Of a stretch of 64,000 nucleotides of DNA, positions 37,135-47,700 are shown in pieces (positions within the stretch are counted from its first letter, which is position 1; each line of letters opens with the position of its first letter). The notes under the pieces were generated by a model, which was not told the DNA's origin, did not search any database, and was given only the letters and a program-made list of their open reading frames with translations. A program made the position numbers and the translations under genes. The stretch covers positions 124,001-188,000 of the forward strand of contig JAZGTH010000099.1 of NCBI GenBank assembly GCA_036877525.1. Direction: 5' to 3'. This DNA comes from Chromobotia macracanthus (Eukaryota > Chordata > Actinopteri > Cypriniformes > Botiidae).

Positions 37135-40100
37135 TAAAAAGTATTTATTATGATATTATACTGTAGATGTTATAACAATTAAGTTTAGTTTAGTTTAGTT
37201 TAGTTTAGTTTAGTTTAGTTTAGTTTAGTTTAATTTAGTTTAGTTTAGTTTGAAGTGTACTATTGGCATATCATTTGTTGTTACTCTTTGTTAGATTGTG
37301 ATATGTTAAAATGTTCTCTTATTCTTATTTTTATTATAGAAAGTATTTATTATGATATTATGCTGTAGATGTTATAACAATTAATTAGGTTTAGTTTAAT
37401 TTTGTTTAGTTTGAAGTGTACTATTGACATATCATTTGTTGGTACCCTTTGTTAGATTGTGATATGTTAAAATGTTATCTTATTCATATTTTTATTATGA
37501 AAATTATTTATTATGATATTGTGCTGTAGATGTTATAGCAATTAATTAAGTTTAGTTTAGTTTAGTTTAGTTTAATTTAGTTTAGTTTAGTTTGAAGTGT
37601 ACTATTGGCATATCATTTGTTGTTACTCTTTGTTAGATTGTGATATGTTAAAATGTTTTCTTATTCTTATTTTTATTATAGAAAGTATTTATTATGATAT
37701 TATGCTGTAGATGTTATAACAATTAATTAAGTTTAGTTTAGTTTAGTTTAGTTTAGTTTAGTTTGAAGTGTACTATTGACATATCATTTGTTGTTACTCT
37801 TTGTTAGATTGTGATATGTTAAAATGTTCTCTTATTCATATTTTTATGAAGAATATTTATTATGATATTATGCTGTAGATGTTATAACAATTAAGTAAGT
37901 TTAGTTTAGTTTAGTTTGTAGTTTGGCTTATTTGGTTTACGTTTGTTAAGTGTGATACTATAATGTCTTATCATTTTGTTTTGTTTATTAGTAGTTTAGT
38001 TTAGTTTAGTTTAGTTTAGTTTAGTTTAGTTTGAAGTGTCCTATTGACATATCATTTGTTGGTACTCTTTGTTAGATTGTGATATGTTAAAATGTTCTCT
38101 TATTCATATTTTTATTATGAAAATTATTTATTATGATATTGTGCTGTAGATGTTATAACAATTAAGTAAGTTTAGTTTAGTTTAGTTTAGTTTAGTTTAG
38201 TTTAGTTTAGTTTAGTTTAGTTTAGTTTGAAGTGTACTATTGACATCATTTGTTGGTACTCTTTGTTAGATTGTGATATGTTAAAATGTTCTCTTATTCA
38301 TATTTTTATTATGAAAATTATTTATTATGATATTGTGCTGTAGATGTTATAGCAATTAATTAAGTTTAGTTTAGTTTAGTTTAATTTAGTTTAGTTTAGT
38401 TTGAAGTGTACTATTGGCATATCATTTGTTGTTACTCTTTGTTAGATTGTGATATGTTAAAATGTTCTCTTATTCTTATTTTTATTATAGAAAGTATTTA
38501 TTATGATATTATGCTGTAGATGTTATAACAATGAATTAAGTTTAGTTTAGTTTAGTTTGAAGTGTACTATTGACATATCATTTGTTGTTACTCTTTGTTA
38601 GATTGTGATATGTTAAAATGTTCTCATTCATATTTTTATGAAGAATATTTATTATGATATTATGCTGTAGATATTATAACAATTAATTAAGTTTAGTTTA
38701 GTTTAGTTTAGTTTGAAGTGTACTATTGACATATCATTTGTTGTTACTCTTTGTTAGATTGTGATATGTTAAAATGTTCTCTTATTCTTATTTTTATTAT
38801 AGAAAGTATTTATTATGATATTATGCTGTAGATGTTATAACAATTAATTAAGTTTAATTTAGTTTAGTTTAGTTTGAAGTGTACTATTGACATATCATTT
38901 GTTGTTACTCTTTGTTAGATTGTGATATGTTAAAATGTTCTCTTATTCATATTTTTATTATGAAAATTATTTATTATGATATTGTGCTGTAGATGTTATA
39001 GCAATTAATTAAGTTTAGTTTAGTTTAGTTTAGTTTAGTTTAATTTAGTTTAGTTTAGTTTGAAGTGTACTATTGACATCATTTGTTGTTACTCTTTGTT
39101 AGATTGTGATATGTTAAAATGTTCTCTTATTCATATTTTTATTATGAAAATTATTTATTATGATATTATGCTGTAGATGTTATAACAATTAAGTAAGTTT
39201 AGTTTAGTTTAGTTTAGTTTAGTTTAGTTTGGTTTAGTTTAAAGTGTACTATTGACATATAATTTGTTGGTACTCTTTGTTAGATTGTGATATGTTAAAA
39301 TGTTCTCTTATTCATATTTTTATTATGAAAATTATTTATTATGATATTGTGCTGTAGATGTTATAACAATTAATTAAGTTTAGTTTAGTTTAGTTTAGTT
39401 TAGTTTAGGTTTTTTTTAGTTTAGTTTAGTTTGAAGTGTACTATTGACATATCATTTGTTGTTACTCTTTGTTAGATTGTGATATGTTAAAATGTTCTCT
39501 TATTCATATTTTTATTATGAAAATTATTTATTATGATATTGTGCTGTAGATGTTATAACAATTAATTAAGTTTAGTTTAGTTTAGTTTAGTTTAGTTTAA
39601 TTTAGTTTAGTTTAGTTTGAAGTGTACTATTGACATATCATTTGTTGTTACTCTTTGTTAGATTGTGATATGTTAAAATGTTCTCTTATTCTTATTTTTA
39701 TTATAGAAAGTATTTATTATGATATTATGCTGTAGATGTTATAACAATGAATTAAGTTTAGTTTAGTTTAGTTTAGTTTAGTTTGAAGTGCACTATTGAC
39801 ATATCATTTGTCGGTACTCTTTGTTAGATTGTAATACATTAAAATGTTCTCTTATTCATATTTTTATTATGAAAAGTATTTATTATGATATTATGCTGTA
39901 GATGTTATAACAATTAATTAAGTTTAGTTTAGTTTAGTTTAGTTTAGTTTAGTTTAGTTTAGTTTGAAGTGTACTATTGACACATCATTTGTTGTTACTC
40001 TTTGTTAGATTGTGATATTTTAAAATGTTCTCTTATTCATTTTTGTATTATGAAAAGTATTTATTATGATATTATGCTGTAGATGTTATAACAATTAATT

Positions 40101-40390
40101 AAGTTTAATTTAGTTTAATTTAGTTTAGTTTGAAGTGTACTATTGGCATATCATTTGTTGTTACTCTTTGTTAGATTGTGATATGTTAAAATGTTCTCTT
40201 ATTCATTTTTTTATCATGAAACGTATTTATTATGAAATTATGCTGTAGATGTTATAACAATTAAGTAAGTTTAGTTTAGTTTAGTTTAGTTTAGTTTAGT
40301 TTAGTTTGAAGTGTACTATTGACATATCATTTGTTGGTACTCTTTGTTAGATTGTAATATGTTAAAATGTTCTCTTATTCATTTATTTTT
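37135..40390 (+). repeat. Tandem array of about 18 AT-rich units, each with a variable (TTTAG)n core
   Basis: Each unit has a constant part and a variable (TTTAG)n tract. The constant part runs 'tttgaagtgtactattgaca', 'ttagattgtgatatgttaaa', 'tattcatatttttattatga' and 'ctgtagatgttataacaatt'. The marker 'ctgtagatgttat' (with a few variants) recurs about 18 times. Spacing is mostly 155-200 bases, because the TTTAG tract varies from about 2 to 11 copies. Units share private variants ('tattgacatcatttg' in two units, 'gaaagtatttatta' versus 'gaaaattatttatta'), a sign of local duplication. One spacing near 37.92-38.0 kb holds a diverged segment. There is no coding potential. Confidence 0.95.
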
Positions 40391-40700
40391 AATAATATAT
40401 GTTTGTTTACTTGATTATCAGATAAATTATATTAGATGTTCATATATAATTTATATTATTTGGGGAGAATTTTATTTTTTATATTGCAGATAACACTGTT
40501 AATTTAATTTAGTTTTGTTTGTTTGATGGGTGTTGACATAAGTTGTTGTTTCTGTTTCTCAGATTGTAATTTGTATATTAACTGTTTATATTATTTAATG
40601 TTAATAATTTTAATTAATCATATTAGATGTTCATATATAATTTACATTAATTGGGGGAGAATTTTACCTGTTATATTGTGGATGGTAATTAGCACTGCTA
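40391..40700 (+). repeat. Two decayed units at the right edge of the tandem array
   Basis: Two copies of 'attagatgttcatatataat' followed by 'tttggggagaatttta'-like words begin at about 40,431 and 40,621. Between them, 'ttgatgggtgttgacataag' and 'cagattgtaatttgtatatt' resemble the array's 'ttgaagtgtactattgacat' and 'tagattgtgatatgttaaaa'. These look like old, diverged array units. A spurious 60-aa ORF falls here. Confidence 0.6.
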
Positions 40701-41039
40701 ATTAAGATTAACTGCAATTATTTTGTTTTGTTAAGCAGGATGTGCCTTTTGGGAGTCTAGTTTTCGTTCATCTATGTCAGAGGTTACCAAATCCAATAAA
40801 GTGTGAAGAAAAGTTTGTCACATTGTACTTCAAACGTCACTGTGGCCAACCTTTCATCATGCACATCTCTGTATCTTCTAAACAATGTGATTTTTCAAAA
40901 TTCCCTAAATAGCAGTTTTTAGGAAGCATTTTGTCTTGATGAAATGTCAGATTGTGCATCAGGTGAAGCATGAATTTCAGAATGCTCCAGATACTTCTGA
41001 AGAGAGTAGCACTGGAGACGGTCAGCCTGCTGGACTGCA

Positions 41040-41640
41040 GCTTTATCCTTTCTACTGACCATGACCCACTTCAGTGGACGTCCTGGTCAAGGACATGAAC
41101 TTGAGGGTGACATACCGGCTCTTTCACATGGTGAAACAAGCAGGAACAGCAACAAAACAACCGGAACACAGATGAGTGTAACGCTGGGTCTCAAAAGGCA
41201 GAGCAGAGGTTACTGGATCTAAACACAAGCTTTTTCAGGAACGCAAGAACACTTGAAATCCCAAAACCGTTGGGCCATGCAAACTAACAAAGCACACCAA
41301 ACTACATCAATGAAAAGACAAGACCTGACAACCAGCACACAAGGTGACTAAACACCAAAACGACCAATGAACAAACAGGAAACCAATCAAAACCATGAGC
41401 ACCAAAAACCGAGACACCCCAAACAAGACCACCTACCAATGACAAAGACCTGTCAAAAGACTCAGGAAGAAGCAGGAGGGCTTTAAATACTCAAGACAAC
41501 AAACACCTGAAACAATCAAGACAGGAAATAAGCAGCACAAGAATTATAAAATACATCGAAACTCTAGTCATGCAATAAATAACAAGACCAGAATCACAGA
41601 CATGCTACAATGTTTTTAAAACAAAAAATAGCCAGAACAC
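41040..41640. repeat. Probable interspersed element (C/A-rich)
   Basis: An A- and C-rich, T-poor stretch with words such as 'ggagggctttaaatactcaa', 'caaacacctgaaacaatcaa' and 'gacaggaaataagcagcac'. These are typical of a repeated fish DNA element. No second copy lies in the window, so the call rests on general familiarity and composition. Confidence 0.4.
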
Positions 41641-41684
41641 CAAATAAATAATTAAGTGAAAAGTTGAGCATAACATAATCCTAT

Positions 41685-41702
41685 TATATATATATATATA
41701 TA
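41685..41702. repeat. (TA)n tract
   Basis: Short alternating TA run in a strongly AT-rich stretch between the interspersed element and the stop codon of the intronless ORF. Confidence 0.85.
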
Positions 41703-41820
41703 ATAAAATGAGATGTTTTATATATACATATTTACAGTGATTTCTTAAAATAGCAAAATATATAATAAGCATATATTTATAGTATATATAAGAATATATT
41801 TAGCATATGTTGGTGTCCAA

Positions 41821-42486
41821 TCAGTGCCTGGGTTTCTTTCTCCTGGGCTGCTGAGGTAGGGGCTCTCCACTGATGTCCACATCTATGTGAGGAACCAAGC
41901 TCTGGATGGTAGGTGTGGAGAAGGTCTCAATGATGCGGATGCTTCCATCAGCCTGAACTTCCTCGCAGAAGCTGGGACAAACAAGTGTCTCCCACAGGCG
42001 CTTCTTAATCCTCAGCCCCAAATCCAGGCTGTAGGGACGGGGCCGACCAGAGGGCATCATTAGCATGGGGTCGACAGTGGAATGATATATCTTCTGGTAG
42101 TCCTTCACACTGCATCCATGGATGGAAAGATGCTCCTCTGAGGTCATGTCCACTGAAAGCTCTGAGGTTGGAGAACTGATGGGTGCTGGGCAAAAGTCAG
42201 GAATGACAGCTGTGTTGCATACATACCTATCCTCCAACCCCGGCTCCTGGAGGTTCTCCTTCAGCTCTGTATCTTTGCTGTTCTGTTTTGAGGAGTGAGC
42301 GGCCTTGGAGATGCAGCTGTAGGTGTGATCCAACCTGGTAGCAGCTGCGGACACTGAAAGGTCTTTAGCCCTGGAAATACTTACCTTTGAAACATCTTCT
42401 AGCCAAAAATCTTTCAACAATGTTGAAAGAACCTGGGTCTTTCTCAGGCTATACTGACCTGTGAAGGTCCTCTCTCTGTTCTCCAT
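41821..42486 (-). CDS. Intronless 221-aa ORF, unknown function
   Basis: Uninterrupted ORF from ATG at 42,486 to TGA at 41,821-41,823, by far the longest single-exon ORF in the window. I do not recognise the family. The N-terminus (MENRERTFTGQYSLRKTQVL) is basic and followed by an LLKDFWLEDVS segment. The middle is Ser/Thr-rich and acidic. The best-defined block is residues 134-172, with a YHSTVDPMLMMPSGRPRPYS stretch leading into LGLRIKKRLWETLVCPSF, which has the feel of a conserved motif. The C-terminus is PQQPRRKKPRH, a likely nuclear signal. There is no signal peptide or membrane segment. Upstream (42,487-42,700) are an inverted CCAAT and AT-rich TATA-like words. It sits within the 106-bp-flanked block, so it may be a retrocopy or a lineage-specific intronless gene. 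Length and composition argue that it is, or recently was, translated. Confidence 0.65.
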   Translation of the reverse strand: MENRERTFTGQYSLRKTQVLSTLLKDFWLEDVSKVSISRAKDLSVSAAATRLDHTYSCISKAAHSSKQNSKDTELKENLQEPGLEDRYVCNTAVIPDFCPAPISSPTSELSVDMTSEEHLSIHGCSVKDYQKIYHSTVDPMLMMPSGRPRPYSLDLGLRIKKRLWETLVCPSFCEEVQADGSIRIIETFSTPTIQSLVPHIDVDISGEPLPQQPRRKKPRH

Positions 42487-42915
42487 GGTAAAGATGGCAA
42501 CAAGCAGAAAAGCAGCAAATAATCTCTCCAGAAATCGTGAGAAATCAGTGTCTGATCAGTCTCAATCACAATGGAGTCTGAATTTTGGTTTGAATTTGGT
42601 TGCCACAACTGATGTCATGTAACTATGCTGGAGCATCAATCAGCCAATCAGGTGGCTTTATGAACTGCTGCTCATTTAAATCTAAACTAAACTCCACTGC
42701 TCATTTAGTATGCTGGGGCTCATTTAAATATAAACACCAGCAACATTAAATGATATATTTCTGTAATACATCATTCCCTCACTTGCATATGTGATTATAT
42801 AAAAACATGCATGAAAAACATACAAAACAATTAAAATAAACATATTGGTGACACAAAACACACACATTAATAAAGAAGTGGTCGGTCTGACAAATGGTTT
42901 GTGGGTAAAGTTATA

Positions 42916-43021
42916 TTCACAGTGTTCACTGTTCACAATGCAGTTCATCTTGATCCTACATTTTCAATGTCACAAATGAACCAAATGTAATGACAGTCAC
43001 ATTTATGTTTTGTTATTTTAA
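42916..43021 (+). repeat. 106-bp direct repeat, copy 2
   Basis: Identical over 106 bases to 36,727-36,832, same orientation. It lies about 430 bases upstream of the intronless ORF start, so the 6.1-kb interval between copies contains the array, the interspersed element and the whole ORF. Confidence 0.95.
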
Positions 43022-43194
43022 GTTATATTGTATTATAAAAAAAAAGAGGTTCAGGGGCTCATGCTGTATGCGTCTCTCTGTCTCCCTCTGGCGGCGGCTG
43101 TTATATTACAACCCTCCCCAAACCCGGTTTAACCAACGCGTAAGTTTGCTTGTTTTTTTCAGTGAGGTTTAAGTTTGAGTTCAGTATCGCTTTT

Positions 43195-43231
43195 CATAAT
43201 TCAGTAATCATAATTCAGTAATCATAATTCA
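43195..43231 (+). repeat. Three copies of a 13-bp repeat
   Basis: 'cataattcagtaat' steps with period 13 for nearly three copies. Minor tandem repeat in unique-looking DNA. Confidence 0.85.
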
Positions 43232-43659
43232 GTTTGGACGGACTGGCATTGCAGCTGGAGCAGATCGAGGTGCATTCAATCGCCCAGCACGTAAATATGA
43301 TGTTTCACAAGTTCACCTCATTGCTGGCGGAAGAATGAATGGCTGTGGGTTTATTTTATGACTAAAATCAAGATAATGATGACAAATGTTCAACAAACGT
43401 GTTTTAAAGCTCGTGTTTATGCGGAAAGATCCGCAACACAAAGTCTTGCTGTACGAGCTGATTTAATCTCCATCCATCTGCCCGCGTTTATTTTTAACAA
43501 CCTTTAAAACACTCATTTTATATGAGTTTTTATATTATATATATATATATTATATTTATAAAGGGTGTCCTTCACTTTATATGAACGTTTCCTTCCTCCC
43601 AAATGTTTGGCACATGTGCACATAAACACAAAGATAGCCCGGGAGAGCGTTGCTGTGCG

Positions 43660-43702
43660 GTTGCTAGGGTGTTGCTAGGGTGTTGCTAGGGTGTTGCTAG
43701 GT
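43660..43702 (+). repeat. Four tandem copies of GTTGCTAGGGT (11 bp)
   Basis: Near-perfect period-11 repeat, the densest cluster in the window of the motif found singly at 12.2, 29.07, 62.45 and 63.4 kb. Confidence 0.92.
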
Positions 43703-43734
43703 GGCTACTGGCATATTCACATGTCTTCACGATA

Positions 43735-44770
43735 TCCCAGTTTCACAGGCGAGGCCTAAGTCTAGTCTAAGTCTAGTCCAAGGTTAAATGCATGCATGTT
43801 TGAGCTGTCTTGACTGAAAGCAACTTGAACTGACGTTTCTTAAAATACTTCAGTGCAGCAGTTTTGTTGTTTTGTTTGAGAATGCACACGGTAATGTATT
43901 TTTTTAAAGCACATTTCTTCAAACGACACAATATGTCATTTAAAACAATAACAGAGAGAATAACACGTGCTGTATTTAATTACACCAGTGATTTTTCATC
44001 GTGGGGACTCACAGCTCTGCACTTATTAAACAGCTTCATGAGCTTGAAAACCACTGAATTACTCTACCATAGACTTCATAGTCATATGCATGCTAGAAAA
44101 GGTTATATAGCACTATTATTATGAATGTGGGCATCTGCAATGCTCAGAGGTATGAAATAATAGCAGTTTTGGAAATTGCTAAGAACTAATTTCCTACATT
44201 TGTTCACTACTTTTTACCCACAATGCACCGATGTACACTAGCTTAGAAATTAGAAATTAACTTTCCCGTTTAACGACACAATCCGCCACAGGATAGGCAT
44301 AATGTTTATGACAAAAAGATTTGTGACAGTACTCTCTGAAACATGGTATTTTACCTCAGTGTCTGAAATTGCTCACTTGTTTTCGTTCACTTCCCCGTAT
44401 AGAGGACTCTCATTCGCTTTATAGGGAATAGAAAAGGAGTGAATGAGTGAGCGGTTTCAGACACAGCATCTGTTGTCTTGGTTTCTGTTGGGGTAAAAGT
44501 GGAAGAGAATAACCCTGACATGATGCCATTGACAGGTACAGGAACAGAGGCATCATACTGGTTAAAACTGCAAATTTCTCTGAATTCAAATATTGTTGAA
44601 AACATTTGGGATAATGCAAGTACATCTGAACAATATATATTTCACTGCGCTAGAGGTTTTGGCATATTTTAAGGCAAAATCCTATGTATCATGCCTTTAA
44701 ATGTACTGATTTAACTGAGCCCTACTCTTGGCTTAGTCTAAGCCCTGTCTGTGAAACCAGGCAAATATAT
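43735..44770. mobile_element. TIR element with probable nested insertions
   Basis: The left end reads 'cccagtttcacaggcgaggc' and 'ctaagtctagtctaag'. The right end, 'cttagtctaagccctgtctg' then 'tgaaaccaggc', is its approximate inverted complement (TTTCACAG...GGCCTAAG...). These look like terminal inverted repeats of a non-autonomous DNA transposon. About 1 kb between them is long for such an element, and a second small TIR unit (44,358-44,466) lies inside, so it is probably interrupted by later insertions. No transposase ORF is present. Confidence 0.55.
44358..44466. mobile_element. Short palindromic TIR element (about 109 bp)
   Basis: The left arm 'agtgtctgaaattgctcact' pairs with the right arm 'gagtgagcggtttcagacac' as an inverted repeat with few mismatches. 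The internal sequence is short and non-coding. This is typical of a small MITE, nested in the larger TIR pair at 43,735-44,770. Confidence 0.6.
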
Positions 44771-47700
44771 CCTCCAAACTATGAGAAATCTCCCTCCATC
44801 AAATCACAAACGTAAAGGAAAGTCTCTCGCAGAATTTGAGGTATCATTCACATCTGTAGCACAAACAGTACTGGATGAATTACACACTGATGCTTGTTTA
44901 AATCCATAACCTGTAACGTTAGCTTGTATCTGTTAAATTTACACTTTGAAACTTTATAAAGCTCTCATTAGCATTACCTCACAGGAACGCTCTATCTATA
45001 GATGTGCTGACAGGCCATATCCCATGATTCCATCTTGAAGTGTTGATCAGATAGACTCCTTAATGCTCAGAAAGCCCATAGGACTTTCATATCCATATTC
45101 AGTGTATTTCGGGATTTTTCGTACACATTCAATAGATATGATGGCTTGCCATGCAATTCTTTTAATTTCGTTTCGCTTTCCCTTTGATAAAATGTATTTG
45201 ATCTAATTTCCTGCATTCACGTTTTCCAAACAGCTGTCAAACCTAAGCCCTGCTACATATCCCAGCAGACTGGAGTAAACATTTCTAAAAAACCTGTAAG
45301 AGTTTGCTCACCTTTATATAGCTTTCAATATATTTATTAAATATAGCAATCATTTTGGTATAATGTTTTAAATTATTTTATGGTTCGTAGACTTCTCCAT
45401 GAACAAGCTACAGCATAGGACGAACAAAAATGTTTTTAAGATAATTTCTGAGTGAGTTTTCCATTTTCAAAACTTTTTCAAAGTTGTGAATTGGCAAATA
45501 AAAAGAGTTCAGCATTTCTTACTTAGAATTAATATTTATAACTTTGTCATTCTTACCACAATGTCTACTCATATTTTCTACAAATACCTTTCTTACAACC
45601 ACTCTTTGGTTATTCCATTCATCTGTTATTGTGGTATCATGCTTTTCAAATTACCCAACCCTAAAGGTTGTGTAAATATATCAGACTGTGGTTGGTCTCT
45701 TTACATGTCGGTCAGACGATCGGTTCCCCTCCTGTGAAGTAGACTAGACTTTGCAGATAGTCAAAAGTCTGACTCTGTGAGACTAAAGTTCATCTGGTTA
45801 ATAGTTTACAGACTGAGGCACTAACATTTCAGGCAAATAGGGGGAGATCTTTGACTTTGGCAAAGGTCCAAACCTCCAGCCCTGCAGCACGCCAGTCTCT
45901 CTGTCATAAATCCACTGACACTGTTGTTATCACTGCTAATTTTGTGGTGCGATGATTGGCTTTTTCCATCTCAAGCTCAAGCAGTGTTTGGTGTATCACT
46001 TATACAATGACAACAGGAATATAAAACCAGAGAGTCCAAAAAGTATGTAAAGAATGAAGTATTTGCAGTGCATTCTAGATGAAGCTAAACGTCTGGTGTG
46101 TGTGTGCTGTGCCTGGGGGCTATAAAGTGAGGTCTTGGGTGAGTGTTGGTTGACTCAGTAAATGGTTGTTGTTGTAAACTCTTGGCCTGCTGATTAAACG
46201 AGTTATGAAGCAGATACAAAGGTCTTAAGAAGTGCAATCAAGCCTTGGGGTTAAATAGGCAGCAAATATGTCCACTGTCCCTGCCCCTTTGCCTGCTGTA
46301 CATCTTTGCAATGCTGTTTCAAGGAGTTGAATACATTTAAAAGGTTAGATCAATAATGTAAAGATATTTCACAGGGTCAAACCTTAATTCCTTTATTATA
46401 ATTTCCGACTACTCTTGGCTGCTTATATGTAAAGGGATTGTTCAACCAAATTTCTGTTCCATTTCCCACCATCATATAATTTAAATTGATTTTGTTCAAA
46501 TGATTTTACCAATGTTTAATCTGTTAATCTTTTCTATTTGATGTGATAGATGATGATTTGATGATCTATTTAAAGTTGTGAGGTATGTATGTATATTTTT
46601 TTAAAGCTTGCACATTCAAACTTTCTGGTGAATCATGACTGGTCATGAGACGCCCAAGAACTACATCATTGGTTCAAAGCAAAAGGGTGAGTTACAAAAA
46701 CAGAATTTTCCTTTTTGGGTGAAGTGTTTATGTGTAGAGGAAACTCTACTTTATGAATCCACATTGGCAGGTAAATTATAGTGCAAGATTGGAATAATAG
46801 AGTTTGAGGTCTTGGGTCAGTCATCAATGATTCATGCACCGCAGGTGGCACGTGGCCACTCAGTTATGAATGAATGCCCTCTGTATTGAATTGTTGGCTG
46901 ATGTCCATTACAGTCTTTGCTTTGTTTACATTATAATTCATCTTTTAATTGCTCACTTGCCAGTGGTCAAAAGCCCCTGTTCGCCTGGCCACCATGGTGC
47001 AGATTAATTGCATGTTATGTGCCCACATAAACATCCAGTAAAGAAACAACATTATCTGAGAAATCTCAGAGGATGGTGTTAGTGAAAAAAGTTTGTTTTA
47101 GAAAAATTGCTGGATTTGATGTCAGAGAGAGAGAATGTACTACCCTCATGTCAGAAGTATGCTTATACTGCCTGAAAATGCTGTCTACATAGGCAGCTCA
47201 CTAGGGTTTGGACCAAGCTTTTGTCTGTAGTTTCAATACATTGCGAGTGAAGGCAGGTCCCAGAGCAGTAGGTCACCACAGAGTACACCATTATATAGTT
47301 AGTGCTAAACAGGCTGTGAAAGGTTGGATTGGACCCAAGGGATCCCACTGACTATAAGCTGCAGTGTAAGATCTTGCTTAGCCAACATGCCACATAAGTG
47401 CCCACACAGATTTACTGTTGAATCAATGGATATGCATTTAGTGATTTCATCTCTGACAAGTCAACAGTTTCATCTTCTACCACTCCCTCCTCCTCTGCCT
47501 CTGTGTTGCAGAAATCAGATTTTAAACAAAACTTTTAAAAAAATGGTTTAAATCCACCCAAATGCTTTCCAAATCTCATGAGTTATCAAAGGATGCTCCT
47601 GAGCTGGACAAAAAACAGGCCAAATTATGTTCTCTTATATGCATCATGATCCAACATCACACGTTGATATAATTTTTCCCATGTGAGGTCATCAGACACG

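Noticed and set aside
37190..38230. TTTAG runs as interstitial telomere repeats
   Set aside because: The vertebrate telomere unit is TTAGGG. These are pure TTTAG tracts embedded in a longer unit.
37135..40390. CRISPR-like array
   Set aside because: Repeats and spacers are not of fixed length. The constant part is over 100 bases, the variable part is a simple (TTTAG)n, and the genome is vertebrate.
44700..44890. Exon-like segment ending KGKSLAEFE before a GTATCA
   Set aside because: It overlaps the right end of the TIR element, and the donor is poor.
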